Assembly (NCBI GenBank): GCA_029559475.1
Contig: JAKQBN010000033.1
Location: forward strand, 1 to 19,007
Origin: a bacterium
Lineage (GTDB): Bacteria > UBA4055
DNA: 19,007 nt
Reading direction: 5' to 3'
Shown: positions 1 to 6,034 of the stretch, piece after piece
How the letters are laid out: every line of letters begins with the position of its first letter
How positions within the stretch are numbered: the stretch's first letter is position 1
Made by a program: the position numbers and the translations under genes
The notes under the pieces: model-generated
Seen by the model: the letters and a program-made list of their open reading frames with translations, nothing else
Told to the model about the DNA's origin: nothing
Databases searched by the model: none

Positions 1-17
1 CTCCTGTTTGACATATC

Positions 18-39
18 CGCTCCTCTTTTGTTCGGAGCG
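18..39. repeat. Inverted repeat upstream of the broken regulator
   Basis: A perfect 6 bp inverted repeat, CGCTCC (18-23) and GGAGCG (34-39), is separated by 10 nt. It lies between a TTGACA (8-13) and a TATAAT (42-47). Those two boxes are 28 nt apart, too far to act as one sigma70-type promoter, so each may belong to a different promoter or be fortuitous. The hairpin could be an operator or the remnant of an upstream terminator, although no T-tract follows it. Confidence 0.35.
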
Positions 40-135
40 AATATAATAGGAGTTCTTGAAGTGGAAAACTTTTATTTTATATCAGATTATCTGTAACACT
101 TTGACAGGAATTGACTGGTCACTTTCGCAAGAATT

Positions 136-1121
136 ATGCAGCTGCAGAACGGAGAATCTTATCTTGTGGAATTTAAGGAAGATGTTAATAGTTCTCTTTC
201 TCGCGAGATCACTGCTTTTGCAAATGCTTCAGGCGGTAAGATATACATAGGGATTACCGATAGCGGAGAAGTAAAGGGTGTAAAAGTTACGAACAAGCTT
301 AAATCTCAATTAACAATGAACTGAAAATGAAAAATGCAGGTGTTCTGTTTTTCTCTGATTCTATACAATTGTTATGCGAGCAGGCTACAATTACCTGCGG
401 TGTTTTTGACGGTACGGAAAGGTTTACTATTCTTAACAGAAAGGATTACACTCAGGATATTATAACTAATATTGACAATGCTCTTCATTTTGTAAAGCAG
501 GAACTTCGGGTTAAATATGAAATGACCGGTACGGCAAGAAGAAAAGAGATTTATGAATTGCCTCTTGACGCTTTGAGAGAGGCTGTTATCAATGCGGTAG
601 TACATAGAGATTATTTCCTTTCAGGATCGCATACAGTTATAGAGATATTCGATGACAGAATAGAAATATCAAATCCCGGCGGGTTGCCCAGAGGATTGAC
701 CGAAAAAGAATTCGGGAAAAAAGCGGTACGCAGGAATCAGCTGATAGCTTCACTGCTTCACAGGATCGATTTCGTAGAAAATATGGGTACAGGCATTACC
801 AAGATCAGAACTCTGCTTGAAGAATCGGGTTCTGCTCAGCCTCAGTTTGAATTCGGAGATTTTTATACGATAAAATTCATAAGAGAAAAGGTTGAGCCTC
901 TAAATGAGCCTCTAAATGAGCCTCTAAAAATTCTTTTGAACGAATTAAGGATAAATCCAAAGATAACAAAGATCGAATTGTGTCAAAAAATGAATATCAG
1001 CAGAGCTACTGTTACAAGACAGTTAAAGAAACTTAAAGAATTATCACTGATAAAAAGGATCGGGTCAGATAAAGGCGGTCACTGGGAAGTTATAAATGAT
1101 AAAAGTTCACAGAAAGAATAA
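136..1121 (+). pseudogene. Broken AlbA_2 (Schlafen-like) / HATPase / winged-helix transcriptional regulator
   Basis: This is a COG2865-type predicted regulator that has been disrupted. Frame 1 (136-324) encodes the start of an AlbA_2 domain, with GESYLVEFKEDV followed by ITAFANASGGKIYIGI, and then stops at TGA 322-324. Another frame, open from 303, carries the rest: KMKNAGVLFFSD, a GHKL-ATPase-like REAVINAVVHRDY, the DRIEISNPGG segment, and a C-terminal winged helix ending near GGHWEVI. Intact relatives are usually about 450-480 residues, whereas the two pieces total about 326. The end of AlbA_2 and the linker, roughly 100 or more residues, are therefore missing at about 303-312, together with a frame change. 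A deletion rather than a sequencing error is the simplest reading. The C-terminal ORF (327-1121, 264 aa) could still be expressed from ATG 327. There is no clear ribosome binding site at 136. Confidence 0.8.
894..929 (+). repeat. Three tandem 12 bp repeats encoding NEPL
   Basis: The unit GAGCCTCTAAAT occurs at 894-905 and 906-917, with a near copy ending AAAA at 918-929. It encodes EPLN-EPLN-EPLK in the linker between the ATPase-like domain and the winged helix. Such short in-frame repeats are common in this linker in the family and expand or contract by slippage. Confidence 0.8.
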
Positions 1122-1159
1122 AAAGAGAGGGGGCAATTTACCGCTTCCCTTTTGAACTG

Positions 1160-1174
1160 TCGACAAATTGTCGA
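1160..1174. repeat. Palindrome 1 in the 1122-1373 spacer
   Basis: TCGACAA-A-TTGTCGA is a perfect 7 bp inverted repeat around one base. It lies 38 bp after the broken regulator. Its core ACAAATTGT is shared with palindromes 3 (inverted) and 4 further along the spacer. Confidence 0.65.
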
Positions 1175-1198
1175 TGATTGAAATAGAATGAGTATTGT

Positions 1199-1226
1199 AC
1201 CATTTCGAGGACATCCTCGATATGGT
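1199..1226. repeat. Palindrome 2, 28 bp near-perfect
   Basis: The arms ACCAT (1199-1203) and ATGGT (1222-1226) flank TCGAGGA (1205-1211) and TCCTCGA (1214-1220) around a CA centre. The whole is symmetric about 1212.5 with one mismatch (T1204/T1221). No T-tract follows, so it is not a typical intrinsic terminator. Confidence 0.65.
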
Positions 1227-1230
1227 TTTG

Positions 1231-1255
1231 AGTTGACTTCAATTTGTAGTCAACT
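1231..1255. repeat. Palindrome 3, 25 bp near-perfect
   Basis: AGTTGACT (1231-1238) pairs with AGTCAACT (1248-1255), and the inner CAA (1240-1242) pairs with TTG (1244-1246), leaving one T/T mismatch. It is symmetric about 1243. It begins 4 bp after palindrome 2, and on the minus strand its core reads TACAAATTG. Confidence 0.65.
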
Positions 1256-1260
1256 GAATG

Positions 1261-1286
1261 AAACCAGTTACAAATTGTAACGGTTT
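1261..1286. repeat. Palindrome 4, 26 bp
   Basis: GTTACAA (1267-1273), a central A and TTGTAAC (1275-1281) form the core. Outer AAACC (1261-1265) can pair with GGTTT (1282-1286), leaving A1266 bulged. It is centred at 1274, about 31 bp from the centre of palindrome 3. It lies 10 bp before the TTGACA box at 1297. Confidence 0.65.
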
Positions 1287-1296
1287 GAGAAAACCC

Positions 1297-1360
1297 TTGA
1301 CATATTAACAATATTTTTGCATATTAACTGACACATTGTTATTGTGCATTATAATTGTTA
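1297..1360 (+). promoter_or_regulatory. Promoter region with three TTAACAAT-type operator heptamers
   Basis: Two promoter-like arrangements precede the gene at 1374. One is TTGACA (1297-1302), 17 bp, CATATT (1320-1325). The better one is CTGACA (1328-1333), 16 bp, TATAAT (1350-1355). The heptamer TAACAAT (1306-1312) and its inverse ATTGTTA (1335-1341 and 1354-1360) occur three times across these boxes. That arrangement fits an operator where the winged-helix protein encoded downstream might repress its own operon. The boxes and repeats are seen; autoregulation is inferred from AbiE-type systems. Confidence 0.55.
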
Positions 1361-1373
1361 ACACAGGAATAAA

Positions 1374-2348
1374 ATGAAGCTGATAGAAGAATTGAAAAAA
1401 TATATAAAAGACACTCTCGGTATTGAAGTATCAGCGGAACAGGCGAAAGCGGGTAACTTGCCTTTTTATCTTACGGATAAATACGATTTTTTCAAAATCA
1501 AACTGTTAAATGAATATTTTATCGTTATAAAACCGGTCGAAGATAATAGCGGTCCGACTCCATCCGAGATTCAAAAGCATATTTTAGCTTTAAGAAAATA
1601 TTTCAATGAAAAGATCATATATTCAGATACAAATATTACATCTTTCAACCGCAAAAGGCTGATCGAAAAACATATACCTTTCGTTATTCCGAAAACTCAG
1701 TTGTATCTGCCTATGCTTAAGATCGATATGCGCGAGCATTTTTCAAAGAAGACTGAAAGTATTAAATATCTGAGCCCTTCTGCCCAGTTTGTTTTTATAT
1801 ACCTGATCTTCAATGATTTTGATCTGAAGATCCCCGCTCAGAAACTAGCGGTTTTGCTGAATACAAGCGTAATGACAATAAACAGAGCGTTTAAAGAAAT
1901 GAAAACTGCAGGAATATGCGGGATCGAAAAGAAAGGCAAAGAAAACAATTATTCATTCACTGCCGGCAGAAAGGAAATTATTCAGAAAGCATTACCTTTT
2001 TTAAGATCACCGATATCAGGTGAATTCTGGATAGATAAAATCCCGAAAGATATAATATTTTATAAATCCGGGCTTGATGCGCTGTCTGAAATATCGCTAA
2101 TAGCTAAAGGTAAAAATATTGAAGCTGCGATCTCAAAAGAAGAATTCAAAAAGCTGAAGAATATTTTAGGATCAACCGAGTATGAACCGGGACAAGGCTT
2201 TAAGTTAGAAATATGGAGCTATTCTCCCGGAATTCTTGCAAAAAACGGCATAGTGGATCAACTCTCGCTTTATTTATGTCTGAAAGATACGGGTGATGAG
2301 AGGATCAAAAGCGAAATCGATAAGATATATAAAGGATTATTAAAGTGA
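1374..2348 (+). CDS. Winged-helix regulator, putative antitoxin of an AbiE-like nucleotidyltransferase module
   Basis: This 324-residue protein is predicted to be cytoplasmic. Residues ~95-122 carry LIEKHIPFVIPKTQLYLP followed by IDMREHF, a conserved-looking block. Residues ~132-196 form a winged helix-turn-helix (SPSAQFVFIYLIF, then LAVLLNTSVMTINRAFKEM and a wing near KKGKENNYSF). The C-terminal ~100 residues contain EIWSYSPGILAK and VDQLSLYLCLKD, which resemble regulators found beside AbiEii-like nucleotidyltransferases. It does not show the COG5340/AbiEi sequence seen in the gene at 5232. The start ATG has an AGGA 5 bp upstream, and the gene overlaps the next one by 4 bp (GTGA), which implies translational coupling. 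By analogy with type IV systems it would repress the operon and counteract the downstream enzyme. Function is inferred; a transcriptional regulator without antitoxin activity is the alternative. Confidence 0.65.
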   Translation: MKLIEELKKYIKDTLGIEVSAEQAKAGNLPFYLTDKYDFFKIKLLNEYFIVIKPVEDNSGPTPSEIQKHILALRKYFNEKIIYSDTNITSFNRKRLIEKHIPFVIPKTQLYLPMLKIDMREHFSKKTESIKYLSPSAQFVFIYLIFNDFDLKIPAQKLAVLLNTSVMTINRAFKEMKTAGICGIEKKGKENNYSFTAGRKEIIQKALPFLRSPISGEFWIDKIPKDIIFYKSGLDALSEISLIAKGKNIEAAISKEEFKKLKNILGSTEYEPGQGFKLEIWSYSPGILAKNGIVDQLSLYLCLKDTGDERIKSEIDKIYKGLLK

Positions 2349-3106
2349 TCAGAGGCATAGACAGATTCAGGGAAAGTTTTGAAAGTTTCAGCGACTGTTA
2401 TGTGATTATCGGCGGTACAGCCTGTGACGCACTCATGGATGAGGCAGGCATTGATTTTAGAGCGACTAAAGACATCGATATAGTTCTCCTGATCGAAGAA
2501 ATTAATGCTGATTTTGCTCAGCGTATTTGGGATTTCATTAAAGCAGGGAATTATCAGAATATTGAAAAAAGCATCGAATCAAAACAATATTACAGATTTA
2601 TGAAACCTGATAAAGATGATTTTCCTTACATGATAGAATTGTTTACCCGTAAACCTGATTTGATGCAAAAAAGTATCGATTCAAAGTTCACCCCGCTACA
2701 TTTTGGTAATTATATCTCAAGCTTATCAGCCATACTTCTTGATGAAGATTATTATAATTTATTGAAATCAAACAAGATCGTAATAGAAGGGATCTCTGTC
2801 GCGGGGACTGAAAGCCTTATACTTCTTAAGGCAAAAGCTTTTATTGATCTATCAAAAAGGAAAGAAGAAGGTGATCCTATCGATTCGAAAGATATTAAAA
2901 AGCACAGGAATGATGTTTTAAGACTGTCGCAGCTATTGAGTCAAGATCAAAGAATAAGTATAGCGAATAAATTAAAGTCAGATTTCGAAGAATTTATTGA
3001 TGCTTTATCCGATGACGACAACATTGATCTAAAACAGTTAGGAATAAAAAATGTTACGCTTAAGGATGTAACATCCAGGCTTAAAATAACTTTTGGGATA
3101 GAATAA
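2345..3106 (+). CDS. AbiEii-like nucleotidyltransferase, putative toxin
   Basis: This 253-residue protein belongs to the polymerase-beta-type nucleotidyltransferase superfamily. It has the signature IIGGTACDAL (21-30) followed by the metal-binding pair D43-I-D45 in ATKDIDIVLL. A likely third carboxylate is E98 in YMIELF. A lysine-rich segment at 155-193 (TESLILLKAKAFIDL, later DSKDIKKHRNDVLRL) resembles the C-terminal helical part of AbiEii/AbiGii toxins. Known relatives such as MenT transfer nucleotides to tRNA 3' ends; whether this protein does so is unknown. The GTG start lies inside the stop of the preceding regulator gene (GTGA overlap), typical of toxin-antitoxin pairs. Its stop codon coincides with the first bases of the duplicated leader at 3104. 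Confidence 0.7.
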   Translation: MIRGIDRFRESFESFSDCYVIIGGTACDALMDEAGIDFRATKDIDIVLLIEEINADFAQRIWDFIKAGNYQNIEKSIESKQYYRFMKPDKDDFPYMIELFTRKPDLMQKSIDSKFTPLHFGNYISSLSAILLDEDYYNLLKSNKIVIEGISVAGTESLILLKAKAFIDLSKRKEEGDPIDSKDIKKHRNDVLRLSQLLSQDQRISIANKLKSDFEEFIDALSDDDNIDLKQLGIKNVTLKDVTSRLKITFGIE

Positions 3107-3169
3107 TCGTTTGTTATATTGCTCTTGTGAATCGTAAAAGATTAATTAACTAAAGAGGAAAATGAAATG
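3104..3169 (+). repeat. Duplicated leader, copy 1 (before trmO)
   Basis: About 65 bp closely matches 4225-4291. The first 23 bases (3104-3126, containing TTTGTTATATTGCTCTT) are identical, and the rest is similar up to a shared AGAGGAAAA ribosome binding site followed by GAAATG. It contains a TATATT (3115-3120) that may serve as a -10 box. It starts exactly at the TAA of the nucleotidyltransferase gene, so transcription would begin right after that module. Confidence 0.75.
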
Positions 3170-3202
3170 GGAAGAAAGTTTAAGGCGCGGGAGGTATTAT
3201 GA
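3167..3202 (+). CDS. Possible leader mini-ORF overlapping trmO
   Basis: After the AGAGGAAAA Shine-Dalgarno of the leader, ATG 3167 opens an 11-codon ORF (MGRKFKAREVL). Its TGA overlaps the trmO start as ATGA (3199-3202). The position matches the mini-ORF in leader copy 2, but the peptides are unrelated. It may couple translation to trmO. It is too short for coding potential to be judged. Confidence 0.35.
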   Translation: MGRKFKAREVL

Positions 3203-3684
3203 CTGAATTAATAGAATTAAAACCGATCGGGATAATTCATTCCCCGTACAATAGCATAGAGAATATACCCATCCAGTCGCACGGCGGTAAAGGTATTGCC
3301 GGAACTGTTGAGATAATGCCTGAATTAACGGAAGGACTCAAAGATATTGACGGATTTTCACACATTATTCTGCTATATTATTTTCACAAGTCTGAAGGAT
3401 ATTCACTAATCGTAAAACCTTTTCTTGAAGAAAAACTTCGGGGAGTGTTCGCGACAAGAGCGCCGAAGCGGCCCAACTCAATAGGACTATCAATTGTAAA
3501 GCTTGTAAAAGTCGAAGGGAACAGGTTGTTTATAGAGGATGTGGATATGCTTGACGGAACACCGCTACTTGACATAAAACCTTATGTGCCCGGATTCGAT
3601 GATCGAAAGGATGCTCTTTCGGGCTGGCTGTCAGAGATATACGACAGATCGGATGAGGCAAGATCGGACGACAGATTCAAATAA
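3199..3684 (+). CDS. trmO: tRNA (N6-threonylcarbamoyladenosine37-N6)-methyltransferase TrmO (TsaA/YaeB family)
   Basis: The encoded 161-residue enzyme would methylate N6 of t6A37 in tRNAs reading ACN codons, using SAM. Family hallmarks are visible: GIIHSPY (11-17), the strongly conserved ATRAPKRPNSIGLS, and LDGTPLLDIKPYVP. TrmO has its own SAM-binding fold rather than a Rossmann GxGxG motif. The N-terminal domain is complete; the extra C-terminal domain of longer homologues is absent, as in many short bacterial forms. The start at 3199 has a strong GGGAGGT (3189-3195). The gene sits behind the duplicated leader and is followed 23 bp later by the TPR-like gene, probably in the same transcript. 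Confidence 0.88.
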   Translation: MTELIELKPIGIIHSPYNSIENIPIQSHGGKGIAGTVEIMPELTEGLKDIDGFSHIILLYYFHKSEGYSLIVKPFLEEKLRGVFATRAPKRPNSIGLSIVKLVKVEGNRLFIEDVDMLDGTPLLDIKPYVPGFDDRKDALSGWLSEIYDRSDEARSDDRFK

Positions 3685-3707
3685 TTAAAAGTTAAGGGAG
3701 ATAAATC

Positions 3708-4184
3708 ATGGAAAAACATGAACTCGATCCGAATATTCACCATTACATGGGAATAGAACTCAATATGCAGGTATGGGATCTGCTTGGTAAAACCGACAGG
3801 GATCAGAATGACGACAACAGAATGATCGCATTCGCCAAAGCATCATTATATCACTGGTATAATTCTCCGAATTATCAGCCTGTGAACGCTCTACGGGGAG
3901 AATGGATGATCTCCCATGTTTACGCCGTGCTGAATAAAGCCGATAAAGCACTGGAACATGCTGAAAATTGCAGAAAGCTTACCGAAGAACTTGATCTGAA
4001 AGGTTTCGATCTTGCTTATTCTTATGAGGCTGTTGCAAGAGCGTATGCTTTGAAAGGTGATAAAACAGAAACAGAAAAATATATCAAACTGGCTAAAGAA
4101 ACCGGCGAGAAAATAGAAGGCGAAGAAGACAGGAAAATATTTCTCGATGATCTCAGTGCGGAGCCCTGGAACGGAATGTGTTAA
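3708..4184 (+). CDS. TPR-like conserved hypothetical protein
   Basis: A soluble 158-residue all-helical protein. Helical pairs such as MIAFAKASLYHWYNS (~39-53), ARGEWMISHVYAVLNKADKALEHAENC-like text (~63-90) and LAYSYEAVARAYALKGDKTETEKYIKLA (~102-130) read as two to three degenerate tetratricopeptide units. They belong to a widespread uncharacterised family with conserved HWYN and RGEW motifs. No catalytic motif is visible, so a protein-protein interaction role is the most that can be said. The start has AAGGGAG 7 bp upstream. It lies just after trmO and is likely co-transcribed with it. No signal peptide or membrane segment is seen. Confidence 0.7.
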   Translation: MEKHELDPNIHHYMGIELNMQVWDLLGKTDRDQNDDNRMIAFAKASLYHWYNSPNYQPVNALRGEWMISHVYAVLNKADKALEHAENCRKLTEELDLKGFDLAYSYEAVARAYALKGDKTETEKYIKLAKETGEKIEGEEDRKIFLDDLSAEPWNGMC

Positions 4185-4224
4185 GATAATTGCAGAAAAA
4201 CAGTAGAAGGTCACTAGATGGCAC

Positions 4225-4291
4225 TAATCGTTTGTTATATTGCTCTTATCAAAGCTAAAAGAGTAATTTAACTGGAGAGGAAAAAGAAATG
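4225..4291 (+). repeat. Duplicated leader, copy 2 (before the methyltransferase)
   Basis: This segment repeats 3104-3169. The first 23 bases are identical (4225-4247) and the next ~45 are similar, ending in AGAGGAAAA and GAAATG. CTCTT (4243-4247) can pair with AAGAG downstream (~4258-4262), giving a small hairpin after the TATATT (4236-4241). Matching leaders before two functionally unrelated genes point to a duplicated promoter/leader cassette. Confidence 0.75.
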
Positions 4292-4321
4292 ATTGAAATA
4301 AGAGGATGCCATGACAACTGA
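4289..4321 (+). CDS. Possible leader mini-ORF overlapping the methyltransferase
   Basis: ATG 4289, placed after the leader's AGAGGAAAA, opens a 10-codon ORF (MIEIRGCHDN). It ends at TGA 4319-4321, 11 bp inside the methyltransferase in another frame. The layout parallels the mini-ORF at 3167. It could couple or dampen translation of the downstream gene, or it could be a relic start left by the leader duplication. Confidence 0.33.
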   Translation: MIEIRGCHDN

Positions 4322-5072
4322 AGAATACGGCGTGGGAGATTTTATATACGACCCGCAGATATATGATAAGCTGAACGATTTTGACGGGGATCTTGATTTC
4401 TATTACGGACTTGCGAAGGAGCATAATGAAAGAGTGCTCGAGTTGTGCTGCGGGACCGGCCGTCTGACTATCCCTTTAAAAGAGAAGGGCATAAATATTA
4501 CCGGCCTTGATTTTACGAAGTCCATGCTTGAAGGTGCAAAAGAAAAAGCTCGGAAGCGCGGCCTGGATATTGAACTTGTTCACGGCGATATGAGAGATTT
4601 TGATCTTAAGCGGAAATTCTCTATGATATTCATACCTTTCAACTCGCTTCAGAATACCTACAGCATTGAAGATGTTTCAAGAGTGTTTTCTTCGGTCGCA
4701 AAGCATCTGACAGATGACGGGATCTTTGTTTTTGATATATTCAATCCGAGCATTCATTTAATGATCGGAAGAGAGAATGAGTTCGAGGAAATTAACAGAT
4801 TTACGCTTGATAACGGCGAAGAGGTCATATTATCGGAAAAATCTAAGTATGATCCTGCAACCCAGACACTCAGATTGATCTGGAGGCATAAGATCGGAGA
4901 AAAGATGATTGATCAGAAACTTGATATGAGGTGCTTCTATCCTCTGGAAGCGGATATGATGGTCAGATATAATAATTTTGAGGTCATAAATAAATACGGC
5001 GATTTTGATAAAAGCGCATTTACTTCAGAATCCATGAAACAGATATATGTTTGTAAGCGCAAGATTCTTTGA
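4311..5072 (+). CDS. Class I SAM-dependent methyltransferase
   Basis: A 253-residue cytosolic protein with a Rossmann-type SAM-binding core. Motif I is VLELCCGTGRLTIPL (42-56). The acidic residue after strand 2 is D67 in ITGLDFTKSML, and motif post-II is HGDMRDFDL (91-99). A catalytic-region loop reads FIPFNSLQN (107-115). The C-terminal half (NRFTLDNGEEVILSE, then DMRCFYPLEADMM) is the beta-rich cap typical of small-molecule methyltransferases. The substrate cannot be told from sequence. The start has AGAGG (4301-4305) 5 bp upstream. It follows leader copy 2 and is not obviously linked to its neighbours. Confidence 0.8.
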   Translation: MTTEEYGVGDFIYDPQIYDKLNDFDGDLDFYYGLAKEHNERVLELCCGTGRLTIPLKEKGINITGLDFTKSMLEGAKEKARKRGLDIELVHGDMRDFDLKRKFSMIFIPFNSLQNTYSIEDVSRVFSSVAKHLTDDGIFVFDIFNPSIHLMIGRENEFEEINRFTLDNGEEVILSEKSKYDPATQTLRLIWRHKIGEKMIDQKLDMRCFYPLEADMMVRYNNFEVINKYGDFDKSAFTSESMKQIYVCKRKIL

Positions 5073-5146
5073 TGAGCTCCTCGAAGATATACTCGATACC
5101 AGATCGGGAGAAAGAATGGTTTATCAGAAAATCACCGAAAAATCAT

Positions 5147-5214
5147 TTGCATTTGATCTGTCAATTATTTATATTACACATTAAGTAACAAAAAGACCTA
5201 AATTATTAGTCTTT
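5147..5214 (+). promoter_or_regulatory. Promoter and small hairpin before abiEi
   Basis: TTGCAT (5147-5152), a 17 bp spacer and TATATT (5170-5175) form a plausible promoter for the abiE pair. Downstream, AAAGAC (5192-5197) and GTCTTT (5209-5214) form a 6 bp inverted repeat with an 11 nt loop. It ends 8 bp before the GGAGGT ribosome binding site (5223-5228). It may be the operator bound by AbiEi, since known AbiEi proteins bind inverted repeats in their own promoter. Confidence 0.4.
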
Positions 5215-5231
5215 AATTTATTGGAGGTGTA

Positions 5232-6032
5232 ATGGGCGACGGAGTGTATATTTCAAAGAACATGAATTCTGATCAGATCGGTTTTATTCAGTTGCTGAAA
5301 GAAAACGAGATCGAATATTTCACAATTGATGATATACAGGACAGGCTTGGTCAAAATTATGAAAATATCAACGAAGTTCTGGAAAATCTGGTTAAGAAAA
5401 AATTTCTGGTCAGGCTGCAGAGAAAATATTATGCAGACATTAATTTCAACAATTCTTTTGTAATAGGTACTTTCATCTGTAAAAACAGCGCTGTCGGGTA
5501 CTGGTCTGCATTAAGCCATTACGGACTAACTGAGAGATTTCCAAATACTGTTTATATTCAGACAGTAAACAAAAAATCGGATAAAGCATTACTCGGTGTA
5601 AGTTACAAATTCATTAATATTAAACCGGAAAAACGAGCTGGAATTGTTAAATCCGGTTACGGGAACAACCAGTTTTTCATTACCGATATTGAGAAAACAC
5701 TTACCGACTGTTTTGATCTGCCAAAAAATTCCGGAGGATTTGATATTCTTATACCTGCTTTTCAAAGAGCCGATATAAACGCAGAGAAACTTATAGGATA
5801 CGCAAAACTGATCAATAATATCGCAGCTACAAAAAGAATGGGGTATCTGGCAGAACTATTCAATAAAACAAAACTGAGGAAATTTACGGCTTACGCAAAA
5901 TCGATCGTAAATGAAAGGTATAATGTCATTGATCCAAGCGGTAGCGATGAGGGAGAATTCGAAAACAAGTGGAAATTGAGGTTAAATGTAAGTAAAGAGA
6001 AAATTTTTAATATAGCTAACACAGAATACTAG
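5232..6032 (+). CDS. abiEi: AbiEi-family antitoxin / transcriptional autorepressor (type IV TA)
   Basis: A 266-residue protein with an N-terminal winged-helix domain (~15-68: FIQLLKENEIEYFTIDDI, then LVKKKFLVRLQRKYY). It continues with the COG5340 hallmarks GYWSALSHYGLTERFPNTVY (89-108), ITDIEKTLTDCFDLP (150-164) and KRMGYLAELF (201-210). AbiEi represses its own operon and antagonises the AbiEii nucleotidyltransferase without direct binding in studied systems. The ATG has GGAGGT 3 bp upstream. The toxin gene begins 2 bp after the stop, the standard abiE layout. Length is normal for the family. Confidence 0.85.
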   Translation: MGDGVYISKNMNSDQIGFIQLLKENEIEYFTIDDIQDRLGQNYENINEVLENLVKKKFLVRLQRKYYADINFNNSFVIGTFICKNSAVGYWSALSHYGLTERFPNTVYIQTVNKKSDKALLGVSYKFINIKPEKRAGIVKSGYGNNQFFITDIEKTLTDCFDLPKNSGGFDILIPAFQRADINAEKLIGYAKLINNIAATKRMGYLAELFNKTKLRKFTAYAKSIVNERYNVIDPSGSDEGEFENKWKLRLNVSKEKIFNIANTEY

Positions 6033-6034
6033 AT

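Noticed and set aside
8-47. TTGACA/TATAAT as one sigma70 promoter
   Set aside because: The 28 bp between the boxes is far beyond the ~17 bp needed.
56-250. 64-codon ORF on the plus strand at the left edge
   Set aside because: It overlaps the AlbA_2 fragment in another frame, is rich in Leu/Cys/Arg without domain resemblance, and has no convincing ribosome binding site.
1199-1286. CRISPR array or integron attC sites
   Set aside because: The units are not direct repeats, arms differ between units, there are no cas or intI genes, and the attC core sequences are missing.
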